A stretch of 64,000 nucleotides of DNA, from the NCBI RefSeq assembly GCF_910594005.1, contig NC_057829.1, positions 62,727,001 through 62,791,000 on the forward strand. The letters run 5' to 3'. This DNA comes from Cervus elaphus (taxonomy: Eukaryota; Chordata; Mammalia; Artiodactyla; Cervidae). Below, piece by piece: positions 1 through 11,912 of the stretch. The position numbers and the translations under genes are program-made. A model generated the notes under the pieces. That model was given only the letters and a program-made list of their open reading frames with translations, made no database searches and was not told where the DNA came from. Within the stretch, counting starts at the first letter, position 1, and each line of letters starts with the position of its first letter.

Positions 1-81
1 CTTCCTGGCTGGGTGGGTGATCTTGGACAAGCCATTTAACCCCTTCTTCATTTCCTTTCTCAATTAATGGGTATAAAAGAC

Positions 82-352
82 ATTCCTGGTGGTACAGTGG
101 ATAAGAACCCGCCTGCCAATGCAGGGGACACAGGTTTGATCCCTGGTCTTGGAAGTTTCCACATGCCACAGGACAACTAAGCCTGTGTGCCAACACTCCT
201 GAAGCCTGTGCTCTGCAAGAAGAGAATTCACCACAATGAGAAGGCCGCGCAACACAATTAGAGAGTAGCTCCTCTCTCCACAACTAGAGCAACCTGTACG
301 CAGCAATGAAGACCCAGCACAGCCAAACATAAGATTAATTACTTTAAAAGTC
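82..352 (+). repeat. CHR-type tRNA-Glu-derived SINE
   Basis: Begins CATTCCTGGTGGTACAGTGG with an A-box-like segment and the B-box-like GGTTTGATCCC at 133-143. It continues with the GCCACA...CAACTAAGCC body and ends GAAGACCCAGCACAGCCAAA before an A-rich tail, the standard layout of this cetartiodactyl SINE family. Confidence 0.85.
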
Positions 353-360
353 TATTTAAA

Positions 361-789
361 AAAAATCCCTTGCTTGTAGTAACCAATAATAGGTGGGGAC
401 TAGAAATAATGGTTAGGAATATTGACTGGAACCAAACAGTTGACCAAGAAATGATAAATGTTAATATTATCAGGATATACAAGAAAGAAAATCAATAATA
501 AAGGAAGAGGTTAGCTATCATTTATAGCTGAGGGAGTATTCTGTAATCTCATTTTTGTTATTCAGTAAAGATAATATCAAGGGATTTCTCTAATTTATGA
601 ATATTGAAAGTCTGTGGTATGGTAGCCAGCTTCCAAGATTATGTCCTGTGATTCATAGTCTTCATGACTAGAGGGGTATATGTAGTCTCTCCATATTGTA
701 AGAGGACTGGCCTGTGTGGTTTATAGAATATGGCAGAAATAATGGAAGTCACTTCTGAGATTAGGTCATAAATACATTGCATCCATATG
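361..789. other. AT-rich intergenic; possible old LTR fragment at 600-780
   Basis: No gene signal. 600-780 resembles an old ERVL/MaLR-type LTR (GGTAGCCAGCTTCCAAGAT, later TTATAGAATATGGCAGAAAT), but the family is not certain. Confidence 0.35.
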
Positions 790-2215
790 CGAATGAATGA
801 GGTTGGATCTTTATCTCATACCATATGCAAAGAATTTAGTAAAAAATGGATCAAATACCTGAATGTAAGAACTAGAACTATAAAACTCTCAGCAGAAACA
901 CAGGAAAATCTTTATGACCTTGGATTAGGCAATGGTTTCTTAGATATGACATCAAACACACACACACACAAAAGAAAAAAAGTGGATAAACTGGATGCCA
1001 TCAAAACTAAAAATTTTTGTGTTTCAAGACCAAAGTCTTGGGATTTCCCTGGTGGTCCAGTGGCTAAGACTCCAAGGTTCCAATGCAGGGTGCCAAGGTT
1101 CAACCCCTGGTCAGGGAACTAGGTCCCATATGCCACAACTTAAAAAAGAAAAAAGGTCCCTCATGCCACAATAAAGGTTGACAATCCCGTGTGCCTCAAC
1201 TAAGACTCAACGTATCCAAATAAATAAATAAATAGATTTTTTTTTAAAAAAGACCAAAGTCTTGATCAAGAAATGGAAAATAAAAAAAATTTTCTCCCAA
1301 AAATGGGAGAAAAATTTTGCAAATTGTATTTGATAAGGGTCTTGTATCTAGAATATATAAAGAATACATATAGCTCAATAATAAAAAGACAAATAAATGT
1401 ACAAAGGATCTGAACAGGCCTTTCTCCAAAGAAGATATACACATGGCCTCGAAGCACATGAAAAGATGCTCAATATCACTGGCCATGAGGGAAATGCAAA
1501 TCAAAAACACAATGAAATACCACTCTATCCTGACTAGGATGGCTGTATTAAAAAAGACAGTAACAAGTGTTGGCATGGATGTGAAGAAATCCAGCCCTTT
1601 ATACCTTGCTGTATACACTGGGAATATGAAACAGTACAGTTACTTTGAGAAGGAGTTTGGCTGTTTCTCAAAATGTTAGACACTGATTTATCATATAACT
1701 GAGCAAATCCATTCCTAGATATTTGCCCAAGAGAAGTAAAAACACATGTGGACACAAATACTTGTACATGAATATTCATAGTGGTATTATCCATAACAAC
1801 CAGAAAGTGGAAACAACCCAAATGTCTATCAACTGATAAATGAATAAATAAAATGTGGTCTATTCACATAATGGAATATTATTCAGCACTAGAAAGGAGT
1901 GAAGTACTGATATATGCTACCAAAAGGATGATCTTTGAAAATGTGCTAAGAGAAAGAAGCCAACCATGAAATATCACATTGGATGACTGCACTTATATGA
2001 AAAGTTCAGAATAGGTATATTCCTACAGAGAGAAAGTAGATTACTTGTTGTTTAACACTGGGAGGCTTAGAGAGACATGGTTATGGGGTTTCTTCTGGAG
2101 GTGATGAAATTTTTCTAAAATTGATCGTGGTGATGGTTGCACAACTTTGTGAATATCCCAAAAATATTCAATACTACACACCCAAGTACTTAATAGCCAG
2201 CTTAAAAAATAGAAT
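790..2215 (+). repeat. Old L1 fragment (ORF2 3' end plus 3'UTR), split by a SINE
   Basis: 790-1025 and 1265-2215 are two parts of one L1. The second contains the ORF2 C-terminal signature CATGAAAAGATGCTCAATA, then ATGGAATATTATTCAGC and 3'UTR-like sequence. Reading frames are broken in several places. The interruption is a CHR SINE at 1041-1249 flanked by a perfect 15-bp duplication. Confidence 0.85.
1041..1249 (+). repeat. CHR-type SINE inserted in L1, 15-bp target duplication
   Basis: GGATTTCCCTGGTGGTCCAG start, B-box-like GGTTCAACCCC and a TAAATAAATAAAT tail. AAGACCAAAGTCTTG occurs at 1026-1040 and again at 1250-1264, giving both insertion boundaries. Confidence 0.9.
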
Positions 2216-2580
2216 ATTACCAAGAATATTACTCACCCCAGTGGAATTGCCTTCTCTCCTCCCAAAGGAAACTGAATTTTATGTTAATCCTTCCTCCACT
2301 TTTCTTTCCATCTATTGTTTTCTAAGGTTTCTAGTTGTTTGCTTGTTTGGGCCATAGTGGCCAACATGTTTGCAGTGGGCAGGACTTTAGACCATACTAA
2401 CCAATTTTCAGTTTTCTGGATGAAAAACCCAGACAAGAAAATTTTAATACCCATCTTCCTTCTCCCATGACCACCCTAAGTAACTTGGACTCTGGGTGGC
2501 ATGGCTGTGTCTTAAAACAAATGCCGTTAGTCATGGACTGTTAAAAACCAAAGAGATTTTAAATATTATCTAGCCGGAAG
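2216..2580. other. Intergenic, nothing recognised
   Basis: No coding, RNA or named repeat signal seen. Confidence 0.4.
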
Positions 2581-2582
2581 AT

Positions 2583-2815
2583 GGTGGGCTTCCCCGATGG
2601 CTCAGTAGTAAAGAATCCACCTGCCAAGCAGGAGACACAAGGAGATGTGGGTTCAATTCCTGGGTCGGAAAGTTTGCCTGGAGGAAGAAACATCAACCCA
2701 CTCCACTATTCTTGTCTGGAAAAAAATCTATGGACAGAGGCGCCTGGCAGGCTGCAGTCCATGGGTCACTAAGAGTTGGACATAACTGAACACAGCACAG
2801 CAGCAGTAGCAGCCC
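2583..2815 (+). repeat. Bov-tA SINE
   Basis: GGGCTTCCCCGATGGCTCAG start, GTGGGTTCAATTCCTGGGTC B box, then CTGCAGTCCATGGGTCACTA and AGAGTTGGACATAACTGA, the BovB-derived 3' tail typical of ruminant Bov-tA. Confidence 0.9.
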
Positions 2816-2954
2816 AAAGATGATAAATACCTGCAGGAGGCTGCCAGTCCAATGCTCATGCATATCTCACTAATCAATCAGGGTGTTCTTTCATACTGAC
2901 CTGCCTTGATCCCAGGGAACAGATGGTGGCCATTGCTACCATCAACCACAGAAA

Positions 2955-3160
2955 GGGAACTAACATTTATAGACCCTTCCTATATGCCAGGGACTCTGCC
3001 AAATGCTTCCTACTTTATCTTATTTAATCACCACAGTTCTCGAAGCACTAGTATCTCCATTTAGGGATGATGAAGCGTCAGAGATACTGAGTCACTTGTC
3101 CATGCAGTTAGCAAATGTTGGGATAGAGATTCAAACCCATGCAGCTGGGGAGCTGGGGGG
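2955..3160 (-). repeat. MIR SINE
   Basis: The plus strand reads ACATTTATAGACCC, TGCCAGGGACTCTGCCAAATG and GAGATTCAAACCCATGCAG, the reverse complement of the MIR consensus. Degenerate, as expected for an ancient element. Confidence 0.75.
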
Positions 3161-5500
3161 AACCTCCCCCCACCTCCACCCTGGAGAGTAATACAAATTA
3201 ATCACAGTGAAAACATGCCATGAGACCACACAGAAGCCCACCTCAATCAAACACCTGAAGGGAGCTACCAAGTAGATCCTCACCTGAGAGGGCACAGCCT
3301 CTCTCTAGGCAGACATTAGTCCACAGCAGTGGGATTCTCCATCCTCATCCCTGGAGGTGATGAGAAAAAGGAGGGAGAAGGGAAGTAATGTGTCCTCTAG
3401 TGTCCTCTAGGATCAGCGTCCGGGAGCTGATGCCCCTGCAAGGAAGTCACCGAAAGAGACCTCTTCTTTCCTGCCCTGTCCAACTACAGGCTCAACTCTC
3501 TGAGGGCTCACAGACACAGGTTTTAACAACTTCTAAAGTTCCAGGTTAGAGACTCAACTCTCGATGGGCCACGCCGAGGGCATAGTTCCCATAGCCCTCA
3601 TCTGATAGGAACCCCCAGGAGGCCCATGGGTGGGGCCCACCCTGGAGTGGGTGGGGCCCACCCTGGAGCGCTTACTTGGGCACGGTCATCCAACAGGCAC
3701 ACCCATCACTTGAGGGAACTGAACTGAATTCTGACTCCAAACAAAGGCGGGGCCAGTGGGCAGCCCAGAGGGACTTCTGCCATTCCTGCAGGAGATGCTT
3801 CAGCCTCCAGGGCTGGTGGAAGCTGTGTGGAACCAAATTAAAAAAAAAAAACAAACACCCAAAAATGCTGCTTTTAAGTTGGACAGAAAGAGACTCAGAG
3901 TGATGAGTACAGAGCGGGAACGGCTCACGGCAACTGAAACAGGAGGGACTGAAGCACAGTAGCCCTGGACTTCGCTCCACATTTCAAAGTCCTGAGTCAG
4001 ACCCTGATGTTTTAGCTGTCTGTTGACTTCCTGAAGCCTAATTACAGCCTGGGGACCCACATGTTCCTCTGGGTAAGGCAGGGAGGCCCGCACGCAGCCC
4101 CAATGACACCCCCCCACCCCACCTTTCCACATGTGGCGTGAAACAGGAGACCATGCACAACAGGGAAGGGCTGTCCAGGCGCCCAGACACACCTCCTGAG
4201 TCGGTGCCAGCCTGACGTGGCCACAATTTCCGACTCTCACTGGCGCCATCGCCGGCTCAGTGCCCTCTTTATCCCAAGTGAAAAGGGACGGTTGTGGCGC
4301 TTGGTGCCCTGGTTCCCCGGCATGTTTACTCTTCTTTGTAGAGGATATTTCAAGCCTGTCCTCTTTCCCACAGTATCTAGGACAAAGCTCCCCTCAGAGA
4401 TGGAGAGAGGCCTGTGGATCCTGTTCCGGTTCCGCACCTTGCCTCAGGATAAACAGTTCTCCCCTCAGCTTTATGAATTACTTCCTTAGTCTTAGAAGCT
4501 TAGAATCTGTTAGAATCTTAGAAACTGTTTTTAATTGACCTGATGTCTCATGATCTATTGATAAAAGCACCACTAGAAGTGTCCCATGTGCATGTAAATC
4601 TTTGTTAATTTGATGTTAAATCTAGGCCTTGGCAGAGATTAGATTTAAAACTCAGATTTTTACTTTGATTCTAAGGCTCTTTTCTTTATGCTGTTCTGCT
4701 TCCCCTAAGAGGGAGATAGAGGAGAAGAAGGATGTAGGGAAGGGAAGGGAGGTAGAGGTGGTCTCTGGTTGCAAGCGACAGAAACTCACATCCAGGGGAG
4801 TTTTTCAGAGGGCCACCAGGTGGCTTTCAGAACCCAGTGACATGTCCAAGAACAGGACTTTGAAAGGGACATGAACTAGAGTCTGTCTGGGGTCTGTGCA
4901 GGAGAAATGAATTAATAGCTGCCTTGGGGCACTGCCCTGAGATAAATTTGCTCTAACAATTTCTGTCTCACTTTGAGGAATTGTCAAAGTCCCAGGATAG
5001 AGCCTGACTGGTTGTATCAGGACCATTTGTGTGTCCTAAGCCAGGACTGAGAAGAGCCCCAAGATGGTACCCGTGGAGCGGTGGGGTGGGGGCGGGGCAC
5101 AGATAAATATCTAGCTCTCTATGTGCTGTTAGCAAATGAAGTCAGATGGATGCTGAGTGCCCAAACAACAAATAAACTACTATGCCAAAATTTCCAGGTG
5201 CTGGGGACTAAGATCCTGGCCACCCCAAACTGGATTAGGGCTGCGGCAGGGCCCTACCCATTGAGTCTTACTCTTGCCACTGGGGCGGCCGCCATCATTA
5301 CCACCATCTCCTTCTATCTATCCTCCAATCCTGGCTGCTGGGAGGGAGTGTTTCTTCTCTCAGGAATTAGTCCTCATTTGAAAACTGAAGATCCGGAGCT
5401 AAGACTGAAGACCAATCAGCCGCTCACAGTCGATGGTGCAGACACAACTGTCTTATAAAGACCACTCAGTCATAACTCTTTATCGTCAAACAACTTGAGT
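3161..5500. other. Intergenic, no gene seen; short tandem duplication at 3628-3669
   Basis: No supported coding region. 3628-3669 is two 21-bp copies of GGGTGGGGCCCACCCTGGAG plus one base; each contains a 7-bp-stem inverted repeat, GGGTGGG/CCCACCC. The rest is unique-looking sequence. Confidence 0.5.
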
Positions 5501-5504
5501 TGGA

Positions 5505-5660
5505 CGTCTAACACCACTTACCAGCTATGATACTCTGAGAAAATACCCATCTACTCTCTGAGCCTCAGTTTGTTCAGCTGTAAATTGGGGAGATATAACA
5601 TGTACTCTGCTTCAGTCTACATGTTGTTCTAGCAAATGAAGTAAAAACTGTCAGAATTTG
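5505..5660 (+). repeat. MIR SINE fragment
   Basis: CACTTACCAGCTATGA followed by GAGCCTCAGTTTGTTCAGCT and GTAAATTGGGGAGATA, which match the MIR core in sense orientation. Confidence 0.65.
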
Positions 5661-6439
5661 TAAGCTGTGAGCTATACACAGATACAAAGAGGCATTTCTA
5701 TAATTTTCATTATTATCAAGAGAAGCCAGGCCACTAGGATAAGTGGACAGAGGCAGGAAACGCAGCTAGAAACCACAGTAACTGAGGGGAGGTTTTGAGG
5801 AGTCGAGGGTGGGAGCTTGGAGGACAGTCATCTAGACCGTCAGTTTCTTCTCAAGGTCAAGTGCTGCAAATAGGTGAGGTTTTGCTAGACTCCATCACAC
5901 ATCCCAAGGCCAAATGGCCTGAGAGCAGACTTACAAATTCCAACAGTCACTTTAGAAGCTCTGATTTAAGCTCTGTCTCCTTTGTTGAGAACCCAAGTAC
6001 TAAAGGCTTCAAGGCAATTAAACTTCTTGAGGTTGAGCATTAACAAAGCTGGGTTGCCTCCAGACTCCCTTCCTTGCCTCTCATCCTCCCTTCCTCCCCT
6101 TGGCATCAGGCAAGGCTGGAACCTGATAAAATGCTCCCTTTTCCATCGCCTGCATGGATCTCGCTGGCCAGGCTTCCTGCAGCTGTGCTCCAAGATCAGC
6201 ATTTCAGTCATCGCTCCCTAATAGCTTCATCTCCCCCTACTCCAGGGGGACGTGAATTCCTCCCCTCGCTCACACGCCCCACTTCAAGCCATCTGCACAC
6301 ACTACAGGATACTTGCCACCTGACATCTTGATATTCAAAGCTATCCAAATCCTTCAAAATCTCACTGCTTGTGCTATGTATGCCCTCAGAGCATGAGACA
6401 GAAAGCAGTCCTCTCATCTCATCTTCAGTGTTCCATACA

Positions 6440-6705
6440 GATTCCATGGACCTGGTCTGTCACAAGATGGGCTTGGTCTTACATCAGTCTTTTTTACTAT
6501 TTTCTCATTGATTTCCAAATCCTTGTCCCTTAGTGAGTATTCCAGATCACTTCTTAAAATCCTATTCCTACTCATGTCTTTACTGCTTACTTAATTCCCA
6601 GAGGCTTCCTGAGGTTACGGACTGTTTTATTTTTGGCTGTGTCCCTAACACCGAGCGCAGTACCTGCCTCATCAGAAGTGCTCAATAAATGCTTGTGAAG
6701 CTAGG
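6440..6705 (+). repeat. MIR/L2-like 3' end
   Basis: Ends with GCAGTACCTGCCTCATCAGA and GTGCTCAATAAATGCTTGTG, the shared MIR/L2 3' terminus in sense orientation; the upstream part is poorly preserved. Confidence 0.5.
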
Positions 6706-9395
6706 GCCCACCTGCATGGATAAGCCCTCTGACACTGCTGTGACAAACAGTATCTCTTGTAGATGCAAGTAGAATCTAAGCATCATGAAAGCAGAATTCT
6801 GATAAGGGTTCTGTTAAGCTGATGGTCTCACTTTGGGAGTTAGAATCTTGTTTGGACGTCACTAGGGGACCCTCTATTAGATTTATAATTATAATGACAT
6901 CCAATAGCATTTTTACTGTAGAACATCTAAAGAGAGCAAAGGAATTGTTTGAGACCACCTGAAACTTCATTCTGAAATGAGAATCACAGACAGCTCACTG
7001 TAAAGTAAACTTAAGCCTAATTACATATTATGAACTATACAGTGATACTGTGGGATTCTGACGTTAATTTCCAATCACTCCTCACCAAGGATTGGTGAAA
7101 ATCCTTAGCTGAGTACCATTAAGGAAATGTCTCTGTTTTCACCTGGTCTGCGTTTATTATCTGTGTACCACTCACGGATCCTCTGCCTTCAGCTTCCAGG
7201 CTGCTTCTGCCCCTCACTGTGTGGTCTAGGGAGGCTCCACTCCCTGCAGCAGGATCAGGACTTGTGTCACAGCAGAGACTTCTTATATTCTGTTTGAAAT
7301 CCTACACAATCCAGATTTTAAGTGAAAAAGGGGAAAGTGGAAAGATTTGGATAGAGGTTCACAGAATACCGTCACTGAAACAGACATGAAGCATCACTGA
7401 GTCCAAGGATCATACGGTTTTCTCCCTCAGGTGTCTTGCCAACCAGTGCTGTGTCCAGGCTTTGCCAGAAAGAACGTAGTGACCATTTGGTGATCTGACC
7501 ACAGGCACAGGATGAGAGTGATATTGTCACATATCTGGCTCCTTGCAGAAAGTGAGGGGAGTCCTGAGGGTGAAGGGGGGGCAGGATTCAAAAATAGCCC
7601 TGGTGTTTCAGGAAAGTGGAGACATAGTGGCAGAAATAGTATCCTTTTATTCAGTATCAATTGACATTCAAAATCACTTTCATTCCAACAAGACTAGTAG
7701 CACAGTGAAAAATAGTGGCATGAATGGCACCTGGCTGGTATGGAGCAAAACAGTCTCAAATCCAAACTCCCGTCAAACAGCTAAAGTAGCAGCTCAGCTG
7801 ATTTTCAGCTCATGAGTGTTGGAGGGAGCACAAGGCGATGGCAGAGCAGCAAGGACCCTCCTCCCTTGGACCAGGTGCATCCTAGTTCATGGAGCAGACA
7901 TGTCAGGAGAATTTCAGCTCTAAACTGATTTCTGCAGGCCTTCTCTCAGCTTCAGGAGAAGGGAAGTTGCCATCCCATGAAGGAGAGCAAATCTGGGGAC
8001 ACAAAATGCTGGGGACATTTAAAAAGCTGTAACTTAAAGAAAAGGGGATAACACTTTGATGAGATACAAACAAACACATGCATATGAGCCATAGAGAGTT
8101 ATAAATTACTGCTCGTTAATAAAAATAAACCAATGGGATTATAAAGGGGATAATACAACCTGTAAATTGTCTAGTGCTCTGAATTTTTGATGTTAGAAGT
8201 GAAACACAAAATTCGTAAGTTTAAAATTCCAAACCTAAGATTAGAATGTCCAACTATAGAGACTGAGTAAATGAAGGATTATGTACCTAATGATTATGCA
8301 CCTGTTAAACATCATGATTATTAAGAATGAAGAAGCACGGGAAGATGCTTGTGATGACTTCAAGTGAAACCACAAATTTTTGAACTTGGGAAATGTGTTT
8401 ACAACTAGGAAGAAAAGAGCTACACTGGAAAAAGCCCTCTTTATTCCTTTATAGAGTAAGAAAGGGTTAATGTTACATATTATGTGTAGTTGCATACATT
8501 ATTACAGCTCTCTCCTGTTTTCATCTGTCCATCAGGCATCAAAATAATTACAATATTTGTGCTCAAGAGCTGTAACCATGGGTGGTTTTCCTTTTGTTAG
8601 TTTTATTACATCATTCCTACTAGTTTATTGCAGCAATATTAGAAAAGTGATAAAAGTAAAATAAAAACATTTATAATTCTACCCTAGAGAGAGAACACTT
8701 TGGTGTTTCCTTTCTAGGCATTTTCATATACAGATAGATTCATAAGTACATTTATTGTATAGAATTAGAGTCATACTCTGCATCTGGTGAACATCTATAA
8801 CGACTGACCTCACACTGGCTGGTACCATTGTCGCGATGGGGAAGCCTCCTCCCTCCTTTGGGTGGAAGTTCACGGGCAGTCAGATCACAGAGTAGTTTGT
8901 AACCCAATCAAGTCCTGCACAGTGCTTTACAAAATGTTAAACCTGAAATTGAAATAATGTGTAATCGTCTCATTTCCCACAGATGTAGCCCCTCCCCTAA
9001 TAATCTGATGAGCAATTTGCTTTTGTCCTAGAAAAAAAACAGCAAAGAGCAGGACGGCTCATCGAATCCCATGCCCTTGCCAAATGGTGTGTGGGCAGGA
9101 AAATGTCAAGTGGTCCTGCTAGAGGCACCCAACCAAGAACAGCACCCCCAGGGAGGAGGAGAGGGTGACTGCCAGTTCCCCCCAACCTCCTGGTGCCCAG
9201 ACATCATCCACCCTCTCCACGTCTGGGTTATGTGCCCCCCACATGGGGGAGGGAGGCTCCAAAGCGCTTGGATGCTGCTATCACAGAAATAGGAAAGACA
9301 CAGAAATAGTGAAGACACTGGTGAGGAACTGCCACTCCCCCTGTGTTTGCAAGATATCCAATCTCTGGGGCTGTGAGCTACTAGAGGCCTCTTCC
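6706..9395. other. Intergenic, mostly unassigned; possible degenerate LINE at 8240-8760
   Basis: No coding or RNA gene supported. 8240-8760 is AT-rich, with phrases resembling old L1 3' ends (AAACATCATGATTATTAAGA), but too decayed to name. Confidence 0.35.
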
Positions 9396-9610
9396 CGTTC
9401 ATGTTGTTTACTTGCTAAATCATGTCCTACTCTTTTTGGGATCCCATGAACTATAGCTCACCAGGCTCCTCTGTTCATGGGATTTCCCAGGCAAGAATAC
9501 TGGAGTGGGTTGCCATTTCCTTCTCCAGAGGATCTTCCTGACTCAGGGATCGAACCCCTGTCTCTTGTATTGTAGGCAGATTCTTTTCCACTGAGCTACC
9601 TGGGAAGCCA
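9396..9610 (-). repeat. Bov-tA SINE
   Basis: The plus strand shows the reverse complement of Bov-tA: CCCATGAACTATAGCTCACC, CAGGCAAGAATACTGGAGTG, GGGATCGAACCCCTGTCTC and a final GAGCTACCTGGGAAGCC. Confidence 0.9.
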
Positions 9611-9975
9611 TTAGTTTTCTGGAGCAGCCGCAAATTAAGTACCACAAACCAACAAAATCAGGAATTTCTTGTCTCATTATTCTGGAGACTAGAAGTTGGA
9701 AATCCAGGTGTGAAGCTTCTGGGGGAAGATCCTTCCTTGCCTCCTGCTTCTGGAAGTCCCAGCTGTCCCTTGGCTTATGGCAGCATAACTCAGAGCTCTG
9801 CCTCTGTCTTCACGTGGCTGTCTTCCCTCTGTGTCTATGTCTTCACATGATGTTCTCCAGAGTGTGCCTCTACAGTCTCTCTCTTGCTGTAAGGACGTCT
9901 GTCATACTGCATCAGGACCCACCCTAATGACCACATCTTAACCTGTTTATGTCTGCACAGACCCTATTTTCCAGT
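9611..9975 (-). mobile_element. MLT1-like MaLR LTR fragment
   Basis: The plus strand reads TACCACAAACCAACAAAATC, TTATTCTGGAGACTAGAAGT, GATCCTTCCTTGCCTCCTGC, GTCTTCACGTGGCTGTCTTC and GGACCCACCCTAATGACCAC, the reverse complement of an MLT1-type LTR. Solo and decayed; no internal region seen. Confidence 0.65.
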
Positions 9976-10346
9976 GTTACTGAGACCAAGCTCGCTCTGC
10001 TCACCGCAGGACTCTGAGAGACGAGGTGCTGATGCAAAGAATATGACCAACGGCAGTCTAATGTCTCAAAATAACCATATGATCGGGGTCTGGGTGCCAG
10101 GTTCTTTTATAGATCAGAGCTGGGGGGAGGTGAGGAAACAATGCAAAAAGGCCATTAGTCTTGCATATATCTCCTAGAATGGTCAGTTTAAGGGCAGGGG
10201 ATGTTTTAACTTCTTCCTGTCAGCTCTAGGTGGACAGGGTCCTGAACAAAGGCACTTTAGTTTAACAGTCGGACAGAGGGGCAAGATTCTCTGAGGCAGG
10301 CCATTATGTGCTGACAAAGGTCGTGTTGTCAAAGGTTCAAAGGTAT
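9976..10346. other. Intergenic; possible unassigned LTR-like sequence
   Basis: No gene. Phrases such as TTTAACAGTCGGACAGAGGG and GCAGGCCATTATGTGCTGAC suggest ruminant LTR sequence truncated by the BovB that follows, but I could not define ends. Confidence 0.3.
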
Positions 10347-10790
10347 GGTTTTTTTCAGTAGTTATGTACAGATGTAAAGAAGGCTGAGCGCCAAAGAATT
10401 AATGCTTTCAAACTGTGGTGCTGGAGAAGACTCTTGAGAGTCCCTTGGACTGCAAGGAGATCAAACCAGTCAATCCTAAAGGTTATCAACACTGAATATT
10501 CATTGGAAGGTCTGATGCTAAAGCTGAAGTTCCAATACTTTGGCTACCCGATGTGAAGAGTTGATTCATTGGAAAAGACCCTGATGCTGGGAAAGATTGT
10601 GGGCAGGAGAAGGGAGTGACAGGATGAGATGGTTGGATGGCATTGTTGACTCAATGGACATGTGTTTGAGTAAACTCCCAGAGACAGTGAAGGATAGGGA
10701 AGCCTGGTGTGCTGCAGTCCACGGGGTCACAAAGACTCAGACATAACTGAGCAATTGAACAACAGAACAACAACAATATAACAAAAGCCA
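10347..10790 (+). repeat. BovB LINE 3' end (5'-truncated)
   Basis: Contains GGAGAAGACTCTTGAGAGTC, GAAAAGACCCTGATGCTGGG, GATGAGATGGTTGGATGGCA and a terminal ACATAACTGAGCAATTGAAC, the BovB 3'UTR in order. Confidence 0.9.
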
Positions 10791-11083
10791 TAAAAAGTAA
10801 GTCAAAGAAACAGTTTCAACATGAAGTCAGAATTGACTTTTCCCTGCAACACCAATAAGGATACTGGGGTTTAGAACCATGACATTTCTTTTTTAGGGAC
10901 CAACGGGATCCATCCTCTTTCACTCTTTAAGTGTATCTGGAGGGAGTGATTAAATAAATAGGACAGGTTGAGTAACATTCCTACAACTCTGCTTCCTAAC
11001 ACACCTCTTATAACACTCAAACTCTTTTTGGTGTCTTTGCGACAATTACAGCTTTGGAAAGGTCATTCAACTTCTCTGGGCCT

Positions 11084-11289
11084 TGTGCTGTGCTTAGTCA
11101 TTCAGCCGTGTCTGATTCTTTGCGATCCCATGGACTGTATCCCTCCAGGCTCCTCTGTCCGTGGGGATTCTCCAGGCAAGAATACTGGAGTGGGTAGCTT
11201 ATCCCTTCTCCTGGGGAACTTCCCAACCCAGGAATCGAACTGGGGTCTCCTGCATTGCAGGCAGATTCTTTGCCGGCTGAGCTACCATT
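11084..11289 (-). repeat. Bov-tA SINE
   Basis: Reverse-complement Bov-tA: GTGCTGTGCTTAGTCATTCA, CCATGGACTGTATCCCTCCA, GGAATCGAACTGGGGTCTCC and GAGCTACCA. Confidence 0.9.
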
Positions 11290-11763
11290 TAATAAGCGAA
11301 TGCATTGCCTTTGAAGTTGTCAGCCTTGACACTGGTGGAAACTAAGTGTTGTTTTGATGACTATGAATGACTCAGGAATACCAGTCTCTCTCCTAACTTC
11401 TGCAGGTGACTCACACATGTTGCTTCTCAGGTACAGTTAAAGGCTACTTGCCAGGAATTCTAAAAAATTTGGTATTCATAAGCCAAAATTAGTGTCCACA
11501 GGGTTCACCAAGGATTCAAATTTGTTATTCCATGCTATATACAGGCAGGATTACTCCAGATTTTGGAAGGAGACTTTTTAGTTAGTTGATTGGCATTTGT
11601 TTTGAGTTGTTATCCTTTCCAATAGCTGTTATTCATGTTTTATTTATAAATTGCTATTGGTTTTATGCCCTCATCATCCATTTCAGTCTGATAAGAGACT
11701 TTGGGTTTGTCCTGTGGTGAGTATTTTGGTCCTATAAATTGTTCATCATTCAGATGTGGGTAT

Positions 11764-11898
11764 GCTGCTGCTGCTGCTGCTAAGTCACTTTAGTTATGTC
11801 CGACTCTGTGCGACCCCATAGAGGGCAGCCCACCAGGCTCCGCCATCCCTGGGATTCTCCAGGCAAGAACACTGGAGTGGGTTGCCATTGCCTTCTCC
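11764..11898 (-). repeat. Truncated Bov-tA SINE with 14-bp target duplication
   Basis: Begins with a (GCT)n-like run, then AAGTCACTTTAGTTATGTCC and GGAGTGGGTTGCCATTGCC. TCAGATGTGGGTAT flanks it at 11750-11763 and 11899-11912. Confidence 0.88.
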
Positions 11899-11912
11899 TC
11901 AGATGTGGGTAT

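Noticed and set aside
133..143. tRNA-like B boxes at this and other SINE sites as tRNA genes
   Set aside because: They belong to tRNA-derived SINE heads without a full cloverleaf or acceptor stem pairing.
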